Below are positions 1-12,400 of a stretch of DNA of 64,000 nt, piece after piece; within the stretch, counting starts at the first letter, position 1; each line of letters begins with the position of its first letter. Origin of the DNA: Candidatus Omnitrophota bacterium (GTDB lineage Bacteria > Omnitrophota > Omnitrophia > Omnitrophales > Aquincolibacteriaceae); contig CAIJHQ010000062.1 of the NCBI GenBank assembly GCA_903820505.1, positions 62,001 to 126,000 on the forward strand. The letters run 5' to 3'. A model generated the notes under the pieces. That model saw only the letters and a program-made list of their open reading frames with translations. It did no database searches and was not told where the DNA came from. A program made the translations under genes and the position numbers.

Positions 1-17
1 TAAGTCATAGGGAAATT

Positions 18-773
18 ATGATCAAACGGATCCTGGCAATAGACATTGGGAACACAGCGGCAACCGTAGGTTTCTATGAAGGCGGCCATCTCCTCGATTT
101 CGGATCTATCTATTATAACGATATCCCAAAATATGCAATAAAAAAGCTAAAAAGTGGTGGATATAACTATTTGGACGTAATAATCAGCTCTGTTTTCCCT
201 AAAATAACCGATTTTTTAAAGAAAGAGCTTAGATGCGTCAATGGTGTAAAATTATGGGTTTGTGGTGGAAATCTCACGGTCAAAATACGGCATAACTATA
301 GTGATTATAATTCGTTAGGCTGTGACAGGAAGGTCAATATCTACGGCGCCGTACGGATGTACAAGCTGCCGCTCCTCATTATAGACTACGGGACGGCCAT
401 TACTTTCGACTATGTGGACGCCAAGGGGGTCTTCAAGGGCGGAATGATCATCCCCGGACCGGAGACCTCGTTACGGGCCCTCGGCCAGCGCGCCGCCCTG
501 CTCCCAAAAAACCTCCGGCTTCCATCGAAAACCGGGTCCTTTTTGGGGCGGAATACCCGGGAATGTATGGAATCAGGGATCCTCGAGGGCTACGGCGCCA
601 TGACCGACGAGCTTATCCAACGGTTCCGCCAGCAGTACGGGAAGAACCTCCGGGTGCTGGCCACCGGCGGTTTCGCCGGGCACATCAGGCCCTACGCCAG
701 GAACATCCAGATCGTCGACCCTCAACACTCTGTCAAATCCCTCCTCGCTCTCTGGCGCGAGCACTGCGCCTGA
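18..773 (+). CDS. coaX: Type III pantothenate kinase (CoaX)
   Basis: It phosphorylates pantothenate, the first step of coenzyme A synthesis, in the cytoplasm. The 251 aa match family length. The N-terminal phosphate motif DIGNT (residues 9-13), the GCDR motif (about 103-106) and the second phosphate motif IDYGTAITFD (about 122-131) are all visible, as is the C-terminal TGGFAGHI stretch. It starts at ATG; only 17 bases precede it, so an operon partner upstream cannot be seen. The first ~330 nt are clearly AT-rich with A/T-ending codons, whereas the rest is GC-rich like the neighbours, suggesting a mosaic gene. Function is secure; the origin of the composition step is inference. Confidence 0.93.
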   Translation: MIKRILAIDIGNTAATVGFYEGGHLLDFGSIYYNDIPKYAIKKLKSGGYNYLDVIISSVFPKITDFLKKELRCVNGVKLWVCGGNLTVKIRHNYSDYNSLGCDRKVNIYGAVRMYKLPLLIIDYGTAITFDYVDAKGVFKGGMIIPGPETSLRALGQRAALLPKNLRLPSKTGSFLGRNTRECMESGILEGYGAMTDELIQRFRQQYGKNLRVLATGGFAGHIRPYARNIQIVDPQHSVKSLLALWREHCA

Positions 774-814
774 CGTCCCTTTTCAAGATTTGAAGGCATC
801 AAAAATTTTTCTGC

Positions 815-842
815 TTGATTTTTTCGCGTTGGCGAATACAAT
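815..842 (+). promoter_or_regulatory. sigma70-like promoter of the groE locus
   Basis: TTGATT (815-820) and TACAAT (837-842) are separated by 16 nt. Transcription would start near 849-850, just at the edge of the CIRCE operator at 852. This placement is what is expected for a repressor-controlled heat-shock promoter. Seen in sequence; activity inferred. Confidence 0.7.
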
Positions 843-851
843 CATGTCCCC

Positions 852-2617
<1,766 letters not shown>

Positions 2618-2620
2618 TGA

Positions 2621-2709
2621 GGACATCACTTAGCGAAGCTGCGGTAAGCAAGCCAAGTGATTTGTCCGAATTAATCCCGCGACTTGCAAAGCAAGGGAGC
2701 GGGGTTAAT
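2621..2709 (+). repeat. Two tandem hairpins between groEL and groES
   Basis: The 169-nt gap between groEL and groES holds two stem-loops. The first (2621-2667) pairs GGACA-TCACTT with AAGTGAT-T-TGTCC. The second (about 2670-2709) pairs TTAATCCCGC with GCGGGGTTAA and contains an inner CTTGC-AAA-GCAAG stem. Neither has a U-tract, so they are not simple terminators. They may adjust the GroEL:GroES ratio through processing or RNA stability (inference). Confidence 0.55.
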
Positions 2710-2786
2710 GACCGCAGACCCACGGAGTGAGGATGCGGGGTTGAAATGAACTGGAACTTGTAATTAAACATAAAAGGAGAACAAAA

Positions 2787-3080
2787 ATGAAAGTCAGACC
2801 GTTAGCAGACAGAGTGCTCGTGGAAGTCCTCGAAGCGGAATCCAAGACCAAAGGCGGGATCATCCTCCCCGACACCGCGAAAGAAGAAAAGACCGAAGGC
2901 AAGGTCGTCGCGATCGGCGCCGGCAAAACGCTCGAATCAGGCAAGGTCCAGGCCATCGAAGTGAAAAAGGGCGACCGCGTCCTCTTCGGGAAATATTCCG
3001 GGGACGACCTCCTGATCGAGGGCGTCAAGCACAAGATCCTCAAAGAGAGCGAGATCCTCGCCGTTTACGAGAAGGAGTAA
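2787..3080 (+). CDS. groES: Co-chaperonin GroES
   Basis: This is the 10-kDa lid of the GroEL chamber and forms a heptamer. At 97 aa it has normal length, beginning MKVRPLADRVLVEV, with the mobile loop in ESKTKGGIILPDTA (about 18-31) and the family end KHKILKESEILAVYE. Shine-Dalgarno AAGGAG lies at 2774-2779. It is followed after only 3 nt by the second groEL, so those two genes form a tight unit, while the first groEL is 169 nt upstream. Having one GroES between two GroELs suggests it serves both rings. Confidence 0.97.
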   Translation: MKVRPLADRVLVEVLEAESKTKGGIILPDTAKEEKTEGKVVAIGAGKTLESGKVQAIEVKKGDRVLFGKYSGDDLLIEGVKHKILKESEILAVYEKE

Positions 3081-3083
3081 TCC

Positions 3084-4712
3084 ATGGCCAAACAGATCTC
3101 TTACTCAGAAGACGCGCGCCAGCGGATCAAACGCGGCGTTGATATCCTCGCAAGGGCCGTCAGCGTCACGCTCGGTCCCCGCGGCCGCAATGTGGTGATC
3201 GACCGCAAGTTCGGCGCGCCGCTCGTCACCAAAGACGGCGTCACGGTCGCCAAAGAGGTCGACCTGAAGGACCCTTACGAGAATATGGGGGCCCAGATGG
3301 TCCGCGAAGTCGCGGAAAAGACCTCGGACACGGCCGGCGACGGGACCACGACCGCGACGGTCCTGGCCCAGTCCATCGTCTCCGAAGGCCTGAAGAACGT
3401 CACCGCCGGCGCTAATCCCATGGCGCTCAAGCGCGGCATCGACAAGGCCTCCGTGAAGATCGTGGAAACGATCAAGAAAATGTCGAAGGCTGTCAAAGGG
3501 AAAGAGGACATCAAGGCCGTCGGCGCCATCAGCGCCAACAACGATGAAGCCATCGGCCAGCTCCTCGCGGACGCCCTCGAAAAAGTCGGCAAGGAAGGGG
3601 TCATCACGGTCGAAGAGGCCAAGGGCCTGAAGACCGATCTTGACGTCGTGGAAGGCATGCAGTTCGACCGCGGCTACATCTCTCCCTATTTTGTGACCGA
3701 CACCGAACGGATGGAAGTCGTGCTGAAAGAGCCGTACATCCTTCTGTTCGAGAAGAAGATCGGGTCCGTGAAGGACCTCGTCCCCGTGCTCGAAAAGGTC
3801 GCGCGGCTCGGCAAGCCCCTCCTCATTGTTTCCGAGGACATCGAAGGCGAAGCCCTGGCGACACTGGTGGTCAACAAGATCCGCGGCGTGCTCCAGATCG
3901 CGGCGATCAAGGCCCCGGGATTCGGGGACCGGCGCAAGGCGCTGATGGAAGACGTCGCCGTCCTCACAAAGGGGAAATTCATTTCCGAAGACCTCGGCGT
4001 GAAGCTTGAAAACGTGGACCTCGACATGCTCGGGACCGCCCAGCGCGTGGTGATCGACAAGGACAATACCACGATCGTCGGCGGCGCGGGCGCTCAGAAG
4101 GACATCAAGTCCCGCTGCGACCAGATCAAGGGCCAGATCGAGAAATCCGATTCGGATTATGACAAGGAAAAACTCCAGGAACGTCTCGCGAAACTTTCCG
4201 GCGGCGTCGCCGTCGTCAAGGTCGGCGCGGCCACGGAAGTGGAGATGAAGGAAATGAAGGCGCGCATCGAAGACGCGCTCCACGCGACCCGTGCGGCCAT
4301 CGAAGAAGGCATCGTTCCGGGCGGCGGCGTGGCGCTGCTACGCTCGATCGCGGCGCTCGAGGAACTCAAGGCGAGCGGCGATGAAGCGACCGGCATCCAG
4401 ATCGTCCGCCGCGCGCTCCAGGAACCCGCACGCAAGATCGCCCACAACGCGGGCGCGGACGGTTCCGTGGTCGTGAAGAAGATCCTGGAAGGAAAAGGCA
4501 GTTTCGGGTTCAACGCGCAGACCTGCGTGTTCTCCGACCTCGTCGAAGACAAGGTCATTGACCCCGCCAAGGTCGTGCGTATCGCCGTCGAGAACGCCTG
4601 CAGCATCGCCGGGCTCATTCTCACGACTGAATGCGTGATCTCCGACAAGAAGAAGGAAGTGAAGGACGCGGACAAGAAAAAATCCTCGAACTACTCGGGA
4701 AGCATCGAGTAA
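3084..4712 (+). CDS. groEL: Chaperonin GroEL, second divergent copy
   Basis: This second chaperonin 60 (542 aa) begins [15 protein letters not shown], 3 nt after groES. ATP-site motifs [12 protein letters not shown] and the [16 protein letters not shown] stretch are intact, so it should be catalytically competent. Unlike the first copy it lacks the GGM tail and ends in a Lys/Ser-rich segment ([21 protein letters not shown] in essence). In several bacteria, tail-variant GroELs are specialised paralogs with other clients; that is the likely role here, but is inference. An intrinsic terminator follows at once. Confidence 0.95.
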   Translation: MAKQISYSEDARQRIKRGVDILARAVSVTLGPRGRNVVIDRKFGAPLVTKDGVTVAKEVDLKDPYENMGAQMVREVAEKTSDTAGDGTTTATVLAQSIVSEGLKNVTAGANPMALKRGIDKASVKIVETIKKMSKAVKGKEDIKAVGAISANNDEAIGQLLADALEKVGKEGVITVEEAKGLKTDLDVVEGMQFDRGYISPYFVTDTERMEVVLKEPYILLFEKKIGSVKDLVPVLEKVARLGKPLLIVSEDIEGEALATLVVNKIRGVLQIAAIKAPGFGDRRKALMEDVAVLTKGKFISEDLGVKLENVDLDMLGTAQRVVIDKDNTTIVGGAGAQKDIKSRCDQIKGQIEKSDSDYDKEKLQERLAKLSGGVAVVKVGAATEVEMKEMKARIEDALHATRAAIEEGIVPGGGVALLRSIAALEELKASGDEATGIQIVRRALQEPARKIAHNAGADGSVVVKKILEGKGSFGFNAQTCVFSDLVEDKVIDPAKVVRIAVENACSIAGLILTTECVISDKKKEVKDADKKKSSNYSGSIE

Positions 4713-4732
4713 TCCGAAGTCCGTTCAAGATC

Positions 4733-4770
4733 AAAAGGCCGGTTTCCTTTTCAGGGAACCGGCCTTTTTT
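4733..4770 (+). terminator. Intrinsic terminator of the groE locus
   Basis: GGCCGGTTTCC pairs with GGGAACCGGCC across a short loop, preceded by an A-run and followed by TTTTTT. It lies directly after the second groEL stop and can act in both directions, so it may also serve the convergent permease gene. Confidence 0.9.
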
Positions 4771-4773
4771 GTC

Positions 4774-4805
4774 TTCGACACCCGGTCTCGAGACCGGGTG
4801 TCGAA
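4774..4805. repeat. 32-bp perfect palindrome between convergent genes
   Basis: The arms TTCGACACCCGGTCTC and GAGACCGGGTGTCGAA form an uninterrupted perfect palindrome centred at 4789/4790. It lies between the groE terminator and the 3' end of the minus-strand permease. There is no loop and no U-tract, so it is more likely a DNA-level site (protein binding or repeat remnant) than a terminator. Function unknown. Confidence 0.7.
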
Positions 4806-4813
4806 TGGGTGGG

Positions 4814-6376
4814 TCAGGTCTTGTGCAGGAGGCTGTGCTTGATGCTGTAGGTGAAATAAACCACGAGCCCTATCGCAAGCCATACCAGAAAACGAATCCA
4901 CGTCACGCCCGGAAGCCCCGTCATCAAAAAAATGCAGATCGCCACACCCAAAAGAGGAATGACCGGACTGAGCGGGACCTTGAACGCACGGTGCTTGAGA
5001 GGTTCTTTCACGCGAAGAATGATCACCCCGAAGCAGACCAGAACGAATGCGAAAAGCGTCCCGATATTGGTAAGGTCCACCATTTCGTCGATATTCGTGA
5101 AAGACGCGACAAGCGCCACGATCAGTCCCATCGTGATCGTGGTCACGTGCGGCGTCCTGAATTTTGGGTGGACTGCGGAAAAAACGGGCGGCAGGAGCCC
5201 GTCGCGGGACATGGAAAAAAAGACACGGGCCTGTCCCAGCTGCATCACGAGCAGGACGGCGGTCTGCGCGACCAGAGCGCCGGCCGCGACGATCCCGGTC
5301 GCCCAGTTCAGGTTGATGTATTTCATGGCGAACGCCAGCGGCTCGGCTTTCTGACTCGACAGCGTTTCCCGGAGAACATGGAACGGGATGATCCCCGTAA
5401 AGATCGCCGAAACCACGATATAGATGACCGTGCAGACCGCGAGCGACCCGATGATCCCGATCGGCAAGTCCCTTTTCGGGTCCCGCGTCTCTTCCGCGAC
5501 GGTCGAGACGGCGTCGAACCCGATATAGGCGAAAAAGACGATCGCCGCCCCCGTCTTGATCCCCGCGAACCCGTTCGGCGCGAACGGTACCCAGTTCTCC
5601 GGCTTCACATAGAAAAATCCCACCACCACAAAAAAAGCCAGCACGAGAAGTTTGATCGCGACCATGACCGAGGTGAACCGCGCGCTCTCCTTGATCCCGA
5701 TCACCAGAAGGAACGTGATAAGAGACACGATGACAAAAGCGGGAAGATTACAGACCAGCGGCATTCCGAAAAAATGCGGCGCGTCGTGGACCGCGAACCA
5801 CGCCTTCTGAAGCGCCGGGCTTAATTGTTCGAACGCCGTGCCGCTGCCCAGCAGAAGCGACGCCTTCTCGAATCCCTGAAATGCCGAGCGGAAATCGATC
5901 GAGGCCCACGGCGGCAGATGGATCCCGAACCCGCGGAGGAATTCGGTGCAGTAACCGGCCCAGCTGATGGCCACCGCGATGTTCGCGACACTGTATTCGA
6001 GCATCAGGTCCCAGCCGATGATCCAGGCGATCAGTTCGCCGAACGTCGCGTAGGAATAAGTATAGGCGCTGCCCGAGATGGGCACCATGGCCGCGAATTC
6101 GGAATAACAAAGCGCAGCGAACCCGCAGGCGACCGCGGTCAGGGCGAAAGAAGCGATGATCGAAGGCCCCGCGCCCGGCCGGACAAGGTCTCCGGCGGCG
6201 GCCGTCCCGATGACCGTGAAGATCCCCGCGCCGATGATCGCGCCGATCCCGAGCAGGACCAGGTCAAAGGCGCCGAGCGCCCGCTTCAACCGGTGTTCCG
6301 GCTCGTGGGATTCCGCCAGAATAGTGCTGAGGTCCTTGATCTTGAAAAGCTGTTTGGAAAGTTTTTGTGGGTCCAC
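4814..6376 (-). CDS. APC-superfamily amino-acid permease (CAT-like)
   Basis: This inner-membrane transporter of 520 aa has about 12-13 membrane segments. After the lead-in EPEHRLKRALGAFDLVLLGIG comes the first-helix motif GAIIGAGIF, typical of cationic amino-acid transporter (CAT/YfnA) members of the APC family, and then SGSAYTYSYATFGEL. A GTG start at 6376 is used because the family N-terminal block is complete from there; a GAGG lies about 10 nt upstream. It stands 122 nt after the giant gene on the same strand. Substrate (cationic or other amino acid) is not resolved. Confidence 0.88.
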   Translation of the reverse strand: MDPQKLSKQLFKIKDLSTILAESHEPEHRLKRALGAFDLVLLGIGAIIGAGIFTVIGTAAAGDLVRPGAGPSIIASFALTAVACGFAALCYSEFAAMVPISGSAYTYSYATFGELIAWIIGWDLMLEYSVANIAVAISWAGYCTEFLRGFGIHLPPWASIDFRSAFQGFEKASLLLGSGTAFEQLSPALQKAWFAVHDAPHFFGMPLVCNLPAFVIVSLITFLLVIGIKESARFTSVMVAIKLLVLAFFVVVGFFYVKPENWVPFAPNGFAGIKTGAAIVFFAYIGFDAVSTVAEETRDPKRDLPIGIIGSLAVCTVIYIVVSAIFTGIIPFHVLRETLSSQKAEPLAFAMKYINLNWATGIVAAGALVAQTAVLLVMQLGQARVFFSMSRDGLLPPVFSAVHPKFRTPHVTTITMGLIVALVASFTNIDEMVDLTNIGTLFAFVLVCFGVIILRVKEPLKHRAFKVPLSPVIPLLGVAICIFLMTGLPGVTWIRFLVWLAIGLVVYFTYSIKHSLLHKT

Positions 6377-6498
6377 CGCAAACCGTCCTCTGTTGCGCGG
6401 TATCTTGCCACGAACCCGAAAGAAATGTCAAAACGAATTCACGCGAAGGACGATCTTTGAGAGAACTTGAAGGAATAAGCCTGTCTGAAATGAAGAAA

Positions 6499-9400
6499 TT
6501 ACGCCGCGACCGCGGTCTGAACAATAGACTGGAATTCCTGCCAGATCTTTTCCACGACCGACTTGAGCGAGTTGTCGGTAATTGCGATCTTGCCCTTCTT
6601 AAAAGCGTCTTGATCGAACTCCGGCAGCTTTTCAAGAATTCCGGCAAGAAGACCTTCCGTGAGCTCCGACATCTTTTTACCTGTCTTGGCAACTTCTCTC
6701 GAGAATTTAACGAGGCCGGTATGTGCGGCCGGATTCGTCCGCTCAGATCCCGTATATTCAAGTTTGACAACGGGAGCTCGCATCGCGAGAACACTAAAAT
6801 CTGTGGCCTTGAAGCCGTCGGCGACCGCAAGAATAACACCCGTTCTTGCTTGTAACGCAGGCGCCATGGTCTTGTTAAACAACTTTTCTGTCGAACTTTG
6901 CAACCGGTTCGCAAGGTCGGGGATCGATCTACCAGACATCTCTTTGACCCACTTCCTAGACTCGGTCGTAACCTTTTGAACGGTCACCTCATTATCCCCT
7001 ACAAAAATATACGTCAATCCCGCATTCAATACCGCCATAATCTTCGCCACTGCCAAATGCTGCTCATAATTTTCCTGCGTCACGTAGAACACAACTGTGC
7101 TCTTCACGGAGGCGTCGGAAACTGGTAATGTATGTTCCTTGGGTAAGGCCTTAAGAATAGTCTGCATCGCTCCGGCGCCAAGAACATTAGCAAGTACGGT
7201 CATTTGCCGTGCCGCTTCCACAGGATCGCTATTGTTGAGCTCCAGGATCCCATGCACCAGGAAAGCGACTTTCAAGGCAACGTCCATATCTTTGTCCGCG
7301 TCGGCGATCTTCACATCCGAAAAATGTGTCCGAAGGAGAACGTCTACCGTCTCCGGATCCATATTTCCCACCACTTCCGTGAGCCGTTTAGCCGTTTCTT
7401 CAATTGCTACCCTCACCTCCGAGCGGGCCTTGGTAGGGAGCTTAAATTCCCATTTATCATCTGCCATTTTTTGCAATCTCACCGGTATCAGGTCTGCGCC
7501 GGTCACCGGTCGTCCGTCCTCCTCCAACGGTTGAAGAAAATAGCCGATATTTTTCTCTCGCAAGTTTCCCGTGATTCCACGAACTTGATACTGTTTTCTT
7601 TCCTGTGCCGTCGGCCCACCCAAAACGATGGCGCCAGCACTTAAAAACGTTCCGAGCTCAATTTTTTTAAAATCCATTGCTGGTTCCGGCAATGTTTTCG
7701 CTTGTGCCACTATGTTTGCTGATTCTTTTATCCCTTCTTCCAACCGACTTCCTACAAATTCCGTTCCTTTCTGCGATAGCTCAATGCCTGTTGGTAGAGG
7801 CGCTGATTCCAACGGAGCCCCTGTTGTTGCTGTCGCTGCCGGAATTGCTTTTTGTCCTGCCACTGCGGAGAGAACTTCTCCTGTCGACGCTTCTGGTGTC
7901 TGTCCTGTTACCGGCGGAGTAACACCTGGAGGTTGTTTTAGTTCTGCCTGCGCCACCGGTGTTTGTTCTGTAGCGGATAAAGCAATCGAGGGCTCTTGAA
8001 TTACCTTCGCAGGCGCTTGTACCTCAGCTGGAAGTATTAACCCCGGCAATGCGGCTTTTACCGGCTCTTCGCTTTTTTTTACGGCAGACACCCACAACCC
8101 AGTTGCCTCAAGGTTAATTTTGTGTTCAATTTCGGAAAGAGGGCCCTTTAACCTTCCCAATATACCCACATCATTCAGTGCGGTCTGAGAATTCGAAAAT
8201 GAGTTCTGCATTCCGGCCAATGCATTTCGCAGCTGCGTTTCGTCTAACGCCGACGTTCTCTTAGAAATCCTTTCTTGAAGAGCCTTTAGCGGCTTCCCCA
8301 GACTACCAACCCACATCCCGATCTGCTCAATAAGCAGATTCTTGGTCACTGCAACAAGCTCCTCTTTTGGAATTTGAAGAGTTCCTTCTGCTTTTTCTCC
8401 TCTCGCAAGCTGTTCCTCGAAGGATTGAAACCCTCCCAATGCTCTTTCTGCGTTTTCTCGCTTTTTCTTAAACTCGAGCGCCTCTTTCTCTTTGTTAGCC
8501 CTAAGCGCCTTCGCCTCTTCAGACTTGAGCGCCTCCGCTTTAGACTTAAGCATCTTTATTGTTTTTTCGCGTATTTTTTCGTTTTCAATTAATTTTTGCC
8601 AGTCCACTAATTTTAATTCCCTCGTCACCCCCGACCTTAATTCCTCCATGTTCACCTGAATTTCTTTAAAAGCCTGCGATATCGCATCCGGCGATCCTAG
8701 TACCCCCTCACCCAACTTTGGTACCGCTTCCGGCAGTCCCGGCACTGCTACTTTCGGATTAGCGACTCCTGTCCGCAATACTGTCGGCACAACGTTGCCC
8801 GCTCCCTTTACCCCCATCTGCTTCCCCAGATCTTCAAGCGCTGTTTCGAGACGAACAAGAATTGCAGTACCCCCCGAATCTTCATCTTCGATAAATGCTT
8901 TTTTAATAGGCTCCACGGCACTGCGAATTTGAATATATGCCTGAGAAGAAGGAGTTTTTTTAAAGTTATCTGACTGCGTTTCCAAATTGTTAAAAAGCTT
9001 TCGAAAATGCGCCTTTTCTGGTGACATATAGGTGATGTATGTTTTCAAAGAACCTAAGGTCGACGAAATATCAGTCGCCGTTCTCTGATCGACCGCCGGT
9101 CCCGCCTGCGCCGCCTCACCCGGAGATCTCACCTCCGAACGGGCATCCGGGCTAGGTAGGTACAATACCTGCGCCCCCTCCTGTATTATTTTGTTTAGGT
9201 TCACCGCCTCCTGGCGCGAGAGGCCATCGATATCCGCGATATTCATAATGAAGGTGCCGGGAGAATTGCGGGTTCCCCCAAACGTTCCTCTTAACACGCG
9301 ACCTTCCTTGGAAACTATCCGGATTTCCTTCGATTTTCTGATGTCCCCAATATTTGCAGGCGTCGCTATTTTGTATCCTTCGGCCATTACGTTCATGCCC

Positions 9401-12400
9401 CCGGAAGAAGGTTCTTTGGGTATATAATGGGGCTTACCATCCTCAACCCAAGCCTTCTGGGAATTAAACCTTTCACTCAACTCCGCAATGGGTATCAGCA
9501 CCTCACTCCCAGTGTTGCTATTGACAGCGTAAGTGAATCCCTCGGGAAGCGTCGGTTCAACAGGTATGTTTGCGGCCGCCGGTCCCGGAGTTGTTTCTGG
9601 CGTTGCCTTCCAATCCTCTCCCCGTAATGGCACGCCTCCCTGCAGCTTAATTGTTGTTGTCGCGGCAGGCCCCTGAGAACTGGCTCCCTCAAGAAAAAGA
9701 GAGCTCACTTCTTCAATTTTCCCTGTGAGCTTATCAAAATTCTGATCCTTTTCGTCGACGCCTCTCAAATTTTGCAGCGCTTTAATTTGCTCCATCACCT
9801 GTCTGTTCGCTTGAGCATATTCTGAGGGAGAAGACGTTTGGAGCGCTTCCAACCGCTTTCCAAATTCCAGAAATGCCTCGCCAAGGGTAGGAGTAGAAAA
9901 ATATTTTCCATACAAATCGGTAAATATACCCCAGATATTTTCGCGCCCATTGAATAGATCATCCACAGCCGCCTGGCGGGCGTACTGATCGGTAACAATC
10001 TCACTCTCCGACGCCTTCAGGTCTTTGTCCCTCAGGGCTTCTCGCCTGCGATACTGTGCCGCCTCTCCGTAAAGATCTAAAAATTTCCCTAACTTTTTCC
10101 GGTCGGCGACCAAAGAAGCGATCATGCTACGCTCCGCCCGGTTTACTTCCAGGGCATCATTGAGTTCCCCATCGAGTTTCGCCACGATATCTTTTTTCTG
10201 CTCCGGACCGGCTGAAGATCTCATTGCCTGGATCGTTTTCATGGCCTCAACAAACCATACCACGAGTTGGATCGCATCCCCTGTCTCTAAAATATTGGAT
10301 AACGATCGGTACGCCAAATGCTCCTTCGGGAATTCCGCTTTAAGTTTCTGAAGCTGCCGGAAGCTTTCGGAGGATACGCGCGTCTGAATCAGGTACGGGT
10401 TAAATGGTTTTTCTGCTTCCTTTCCTTCAAGCCTGTAGCCGGTTTTAGTTGCTTCATCGTAGGCAAGAAAATCTTTCATGCTTTGCGCAAATTTATCCGC
10501 TGCCGCCATTTCCGCGGGTGGCCCCCGGTCCATAGGCTTGGCCTTTTTAAAAACGCCGATCACAAACTCATCCGGAGCTTTCCGATAAACAATATATCCT
10601 CTGTCAAAAAGTTCCTTGGCCGACAGCGCCTCCCCGCCGGGTTCCAACATCATACGAACCTGGCGTCCGAGCCGGGAGATGGCCTCATTTCCGCCATGAT
10701 GTCCGACCGATTTAACCGCCTGAAAATCGTTAAATGTCCGGGACGTGACACCTTCCCGATACTCCATTTGTACGGTAATAATTTCTACAAGATCTGTCCC
10801 CGCTTTGGTTATTAGCTCTTCTCCGTAGGCCTGCCTGTAGCATCCCGAAATGTCCTCATCTCCCTCGCCCGGTGTCTTACTACTCAAAACTCCCCTTTCT
10901 CTCTCAATAGTCTCCCGGGTTATCCCCGTTCTCTGAAATTTTGCTAATTCGTCTTTGTCTACAACGATTTTGGCCGCATTCCGTCCGTTCTCTTTGACCG
11001 AGTAAAGAACATCATCCGCGATGCGCCGCACCCAAACAAGAGCCTCATTCAATCGGTCAGGACCCATCTTCCCCTTCTCTCCCCTCTCCATCCAGTACTC
11101 CCGACCTTTCCCTTCTCCGTCAGCCTTGTCAACAACGCCGATCAATAGATCGAGCACGTCACCGAATGTGACCGCTCCGACAGAAACGCTAAAAAATCCC
11201 CGGGAGGGACTCTCGAATTGAATCGATGTAAATTTCTGCCCCAGTTGCTTCGTAATCTCCCGGAGCCTCTCCGCTCTCGTTTTTCCTTCCCCGATCCCCT
11301 TTCTATCGATCAGAATGTACCCTCCGGTCATGTCGTTACTCGCCCTGAGCACATAAGGCCGATCGATCTTGTTTCCGAGAAATCCCGAATGTGTGGTGTC
11401 AATCGCCTTTTCAGATCTTAAAACTTCATACCGCCCAATGAAAGCTTGGGTGAATTCCTGAATGGCCTTTTCCAGGTTCTCTTCACGCCATTCCGGACCG
11501 CAAAGAAGCATAAATTCATCAAACCCTTCTCCCGCATAAATTTCTGCGTCATATTTTTTGAAAATTTCCACCAGCATTTTGCGTGCCTCAAGGAACGGCG
11601 ATTTCGTGGGTTCAATAATTTGCTCCTCGGACTTCAGCAAACCTAAGGTCCCAATAATGCCTTTGCCGCCCAGCGAAAAATTCAAGCGGCTGATCAGATC
11701 GAAATCCCCTTCGTAAATTTTATACTTTCGAAGTTCCTCCATGCTCAGACTGGCCAGCCTCTCGAGCAACTTCCGAATTCCTATTTCTTTCTCCCCCAAA
11801 GGATCCACCATCTTCCCGAAAAGAGCAGAGACCTTTTCTGCCGCCCTCACCTCCGAGCGGGCTTTTATGCCCGCTTCAAGACCTTCGGGGGCCGTTTGCT
11901 GGCCTAAGATCTTGTAAGAATCTTTCCCGTTGACCGTCCCTAGATAACCGAGCGCAATTTCGTTTGATCGGGACGCCTCAGAAGCGTTGAACGAGTCGGC
12001 AACGCCCCTTCCGGTAGCGAGATCTTTGGGAAGTTTTCGGCGATAAGCAGCGAGAATCTTGGCCAAGCTTTCTGTAGGTTTGCGTCCTTGTGCTATCTGC
12101 GTCGTATACGAAGTGAGCCTTGATGCCAACTCTAAATAAGACAACGAAAAAAGCTGCTGCTCGTTCTGAAGCATGGTGTCCCGGTAGAGCTTCTCGTTGC
12201 TTTTTTCCATGAGGCGCGGGGTGAGAACGCCGTAGCTGATATTGTGTTCCCTGAAAAGGTCCGTCATGCCGTCGGTGTGGAAACCGCCTGTGATCAGGAC
12301 CGCTTTCTTTGACGCGTCCCCCCGGCTCATCACCGCGTCCATCTTCTCGTAAAAGACGTTCTCTCTCTGGCGGGCGAAATCATAAAAAGTGAACGCCGCA

